A DNA stretch of 64,000 bases. Origin: Phylloscopus collybita. Its lineage: Eukaryota > Chordata > Aves > Passeriformes > Phylloscopidae. The translations under genes and the position numbers were made by a program. The notes under the pieces were generated by a model. That model did no database searches. It saw nothing but the letters and a program-made list of their open reading frames with translations, and was not told where the DNA came from. The stretch is taken from contig JAJNNQ010000013.1 in assembly GCA_027886175.1 (NCBI GenBank), positions 806,001-870,000 on the forward strand, read 5' to 3'. Positions 61,608-64,000 of the stretch are shown one piece after another. Position 1 is the stretch's first letter, and the number at the start of each line of letters is the position of its first letter.

Positions 61608-61903
61608 TGTAGCCCTGGTTAGTGCCTGAGATGTTTTGGTTTTCTGAAATTCTTTTCCCAGGGAATTTCCTGTAAACAAGAGACATGTTTTTCTAATTGT
61701 AACTTTGTTTACATTCCTGTCCCTAGGAGGGACTTCTTCTTGATGTCCCTCTGGTCTGACCAATGTGATTGAGGAAGTTTGTCTTTGTTTCACCAATCGA
61801 ATTGGTCTATATAGAATGGTATAAAAGGGAGACATCCCCAGAAATAAATATAGTCATTTTCAGCCTTCTGAAGTCAGAGCCTGTGTTGTTGTGGTGTACA
61901 ACA
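61608..61903 (+). mobile_element. Probable compact solo LTR (ERV1-like)
   Basis: About 295 bp with complete LTR promoter architecture on the plus strand: CCAAT boxes at about 61760 and 61793, TATAAAAGG at 61820-61828, and AATAAA at 61843-61848. The candidate start TGTAGCCC (61608) and an end ...GTGTACAACA (61903) give TG...CA limits. The flanking 4-mers GTCT and GTGT differ by one base, so the ends are not proven. TATA and poly(A) signal are only about 20 bp apart, which implies a very short R region or a start site downstream of the signal. ERV1 is suggested by size and possible 4-bp duplication only. Confidence 0.55.
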
Positions 61904-64000
61904 GTGTCAGTGTATCACCAGCCCACCTTTGCTAGAGTTGAAATATTTGACTGACGTTTTCATTTGTTTCTTATCTTCTTTCACATGTTGCTGCTTGCCG
62001 TTAATTACAAATGCCACCCAGATTCATTGCCACCAGTGCCGTTCCCAGCCCGAGCTGATCCTGCAGGTGCTCATCTGTAGAAGAAATCCTTGTGCAGCAC
62101 GAAAGGAAAACAAAAGGTTTTCATCCTAATGTGCCATCACTTGCTATAAAGTCCTGAGGCACAGATTTGGTTCACTCCCCTTAGGTATTTAAGGTGCAAG
62201 TGCTTGTGGTCAGCCTGTCATGGAAAGGTTTTTGATAATCCTTAGTTTGCTTGCTAAGAAATCCATCTCCCACTCTCCCTAACCATGCCTGTACTGATTT
62301 TTCTAGTTTTTCATTTTGTGGGGAGAAGTTATACTGAACTATTTGAAGACCTAGGTCACAGCATTGTGGCCCTAGACTGTCAGGGCTCCCACCACTGGGA
62401 TTAGAGAGAAGAATCCATCTCTCTGCCAGAAAGTCACTTACCCTTAACAGAAACCAAAGATCAGCTCTCTTTCTGGAGGCTTTCTCTCTGTCACCAGCTT
62501 TCAGGTCATATTGAGGATTCATTTGTTTTCGGCTGCTGAAGATGCAACATTGTACCGTGTGTCTGTCTATGTACAGGCAAAGCAAGGAATTGTTTTCCCT
62601 CCCTACCTGATTGTGTAGAATTATTGTAGACTGCTTATTTTTCTCATACTTTTCAGAGCAGCTGTCTCGTGCTTTTTAGTAGAAGGAGAAATTTTATGGC
62701 TGTTTACAGCACTTGGGCTCTTATTCTCCAAAGAAGGCAAAAATCACTGATTCTATCACACACAAGAGTCCAGAAAGAATGCCTCAGTGAAGTGAATTGT
62801 AACGTTTCAAAGGAAAATGTATTTTGTATTGGATAAGCACAGTAACTAAAACACAGACTGAGAGAGAGATCAACAAAAATGGAAAAAAATTCCATTCACT
62901 GTGACAAAACAGAGATCTCCAAGGGTGGTTTGAATATGGATCATAGGTTGAGAGAAACTCATTCTTAGAGCTATTTTGCTAGAACCCCTCAAACCCAACA
63001 GCAACTGCACTTGTTAACTCACTTGCTTTTTCTACAAGTAGAGGAGAAGTGCAAATTTTGGAGGAGTATTTGTTTCTTCCAAGCAGCTCTATCTTAAATT
63101 ATAGAGAACACATGGGCAACAAGCACTAAGGCAGTTGAGTCTGTAGCACAAGGGAGTATGAGTTGCTAAAATTTCTCCTGGAAAATGTACCTGCCAACCC
63201 CTTCTGACAACAGAGGCTAAAGGAGAGGACAGGGACATATCCTTTCAAGCAGGCTGTTCATCTTCCAGTTGCTATTATCTTGAAGCATGCAAGGTACTGC
63301 CAAGAGCTAATCTGGATGAGGGTGAAGACTGACAGCCATGGATGGGCCACGTGGTAGGGCCTGAAGATTTCTGGGGGTGTCTAACATTCATTTTTCTAAC
63401 TTAATGTGCTTCCAGATAATGACCCATATTAAGGTATTAAACAATGTCCTAGTTTGTATGAATGGAGATTTTTTTCTTCCCCAGCTTCAAATTTTGAGTC
63501 CTCAGTTAGGTATTTCAGAGGATTTTCTCTTTTTTTCCGCCCTTTAGTTGGGTTTTTTACATATGATATGGACAGCTACCCACAAAAACTGTAGAGCTGG
63601 ATTAGTTTATTAGTCATCTGAAGAAACTCATCCATTCAAAGAGGATTTCCTAGCCATAACAGTTTCATAATGCATGTTCATGTTGCTTTGCAGAAAAGGA
63701 TTTCCCTTTGCCATGACATCTTTAATTAAAAAAAAAATGGCTACAAGAAAACCAGCCATTCACTGAATTTCATCTGATTCAAATCTATTTTTCTCTTCCA
63801 AAAAGGTTTAACTTGTACCTTACACAGTAGTGAAATATCATGCTCATAACTCTAACATGCTCCACTCTCCAGAGAGCTGGCAAATAGTCAGGGCCAAAGG
63901 GCCAGGATCATACCCAAATGCACAGGGACAGAGAAGGGAATGAAGGAAGAGATTTGAGGAGGACAGGAGTTCAAAAGAATTGAAGAAAGGATCATTTCAT
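61904..64000. other. Unassigned sequence to the window end
   Basis: No gene, RNA or transposon was recognised. The 134-codon minus-strand frame 62181-62585 has no motif I know. A small CpG-containing patch at about 62030-62080 is open on the plus strand but lacks convincing splice sites. Confidence 0.5.

Noticed and set aside
62181..62585. 134-codon minus frame
   Set aside because: No recognisable motif, and no promoter or splice evidence seen.
1..64000. CRISPR array, operon, bacterial or phage content
   Set aside because: There are no spaced direct repeats, no ribosome-binding-site/ORF organisation and no dense coding. CR1 and LTR content is that of a bird genome.

Overview
This window looks like non-coding bird DNA, probably from a songbird and probably from an intron or a gene-poor intergenic region. 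It is AT-rich and CpG-poor, and microsatellites are scattered through it. I found no open reading frame or exon-like stretch that I recognise as a cellular gene, and no tRNA, rRNA or snRNA. The identifiable content is mostly transposable elements. At least nine CR1 (chicken-repeat LINE) fragments are recognisable from their 3'-end consensus or from decayed reverse-transcriptase (RT) coding sequence. Several solo endogenous-retrovirus LTRs are also present. CR1 dominance indicates a bird or other sauropsid. Narrowing this to a passerine rests on remembered resemblance of the LTR types and of the 335-1085 repeat to songbird repeats, and was not tested.

Layout. 1-3.3 kb holds three CR1 pieces and one other multicopy repeat. 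3.3-17 kb is mostly unique sequence, with a small CR1 RT relic near 9.6 kb, a TATA-bearing promoter-like patch near 14.17 kb, and a CCCT/CCAT microsatellite at 14.77 kb. Two related solo LTRs lie in opposite orientation at 17,057-17,776 (minus) and 25,671-26,266 (plus), each with a perfect 5-bp target-site duplication. An old CR1 lies at 29.4-30.2 kb, an LTR-like segment at about 33.4-33.9 kb, and another old CR1 at 35.0-35.3 kb. A nested structure spans 36.2-37.8 kb: a minus-strand CR1 split by a 583-bp solo LTR with a 6-bp duplication. A near-perfect 32-bp hairpin is at 42.47-42.53 kb. Further LTRs lie at 43.6-44.1, 50.7-51.0 and 61.6-61.9 kb, and further CR1 pieces at 47.4 and 57.1-57.6 kb. 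A long GGTTT-type microsatellite lies at 56.6-56.8 kb.

No genes act together here. All coding remnants seen are decayed retroelement pieces. The points most worth a second look are the 42.5-kb hairpin, the two LTRs that share U3 but carry unrelated 3' tails, the nested CR1/LTR locus, and the promoter-like patch at 14.1 kb. No new biological system could be supported from the sequence. Family names are given from memory of consensus sequences and were not checked against a repeat library.
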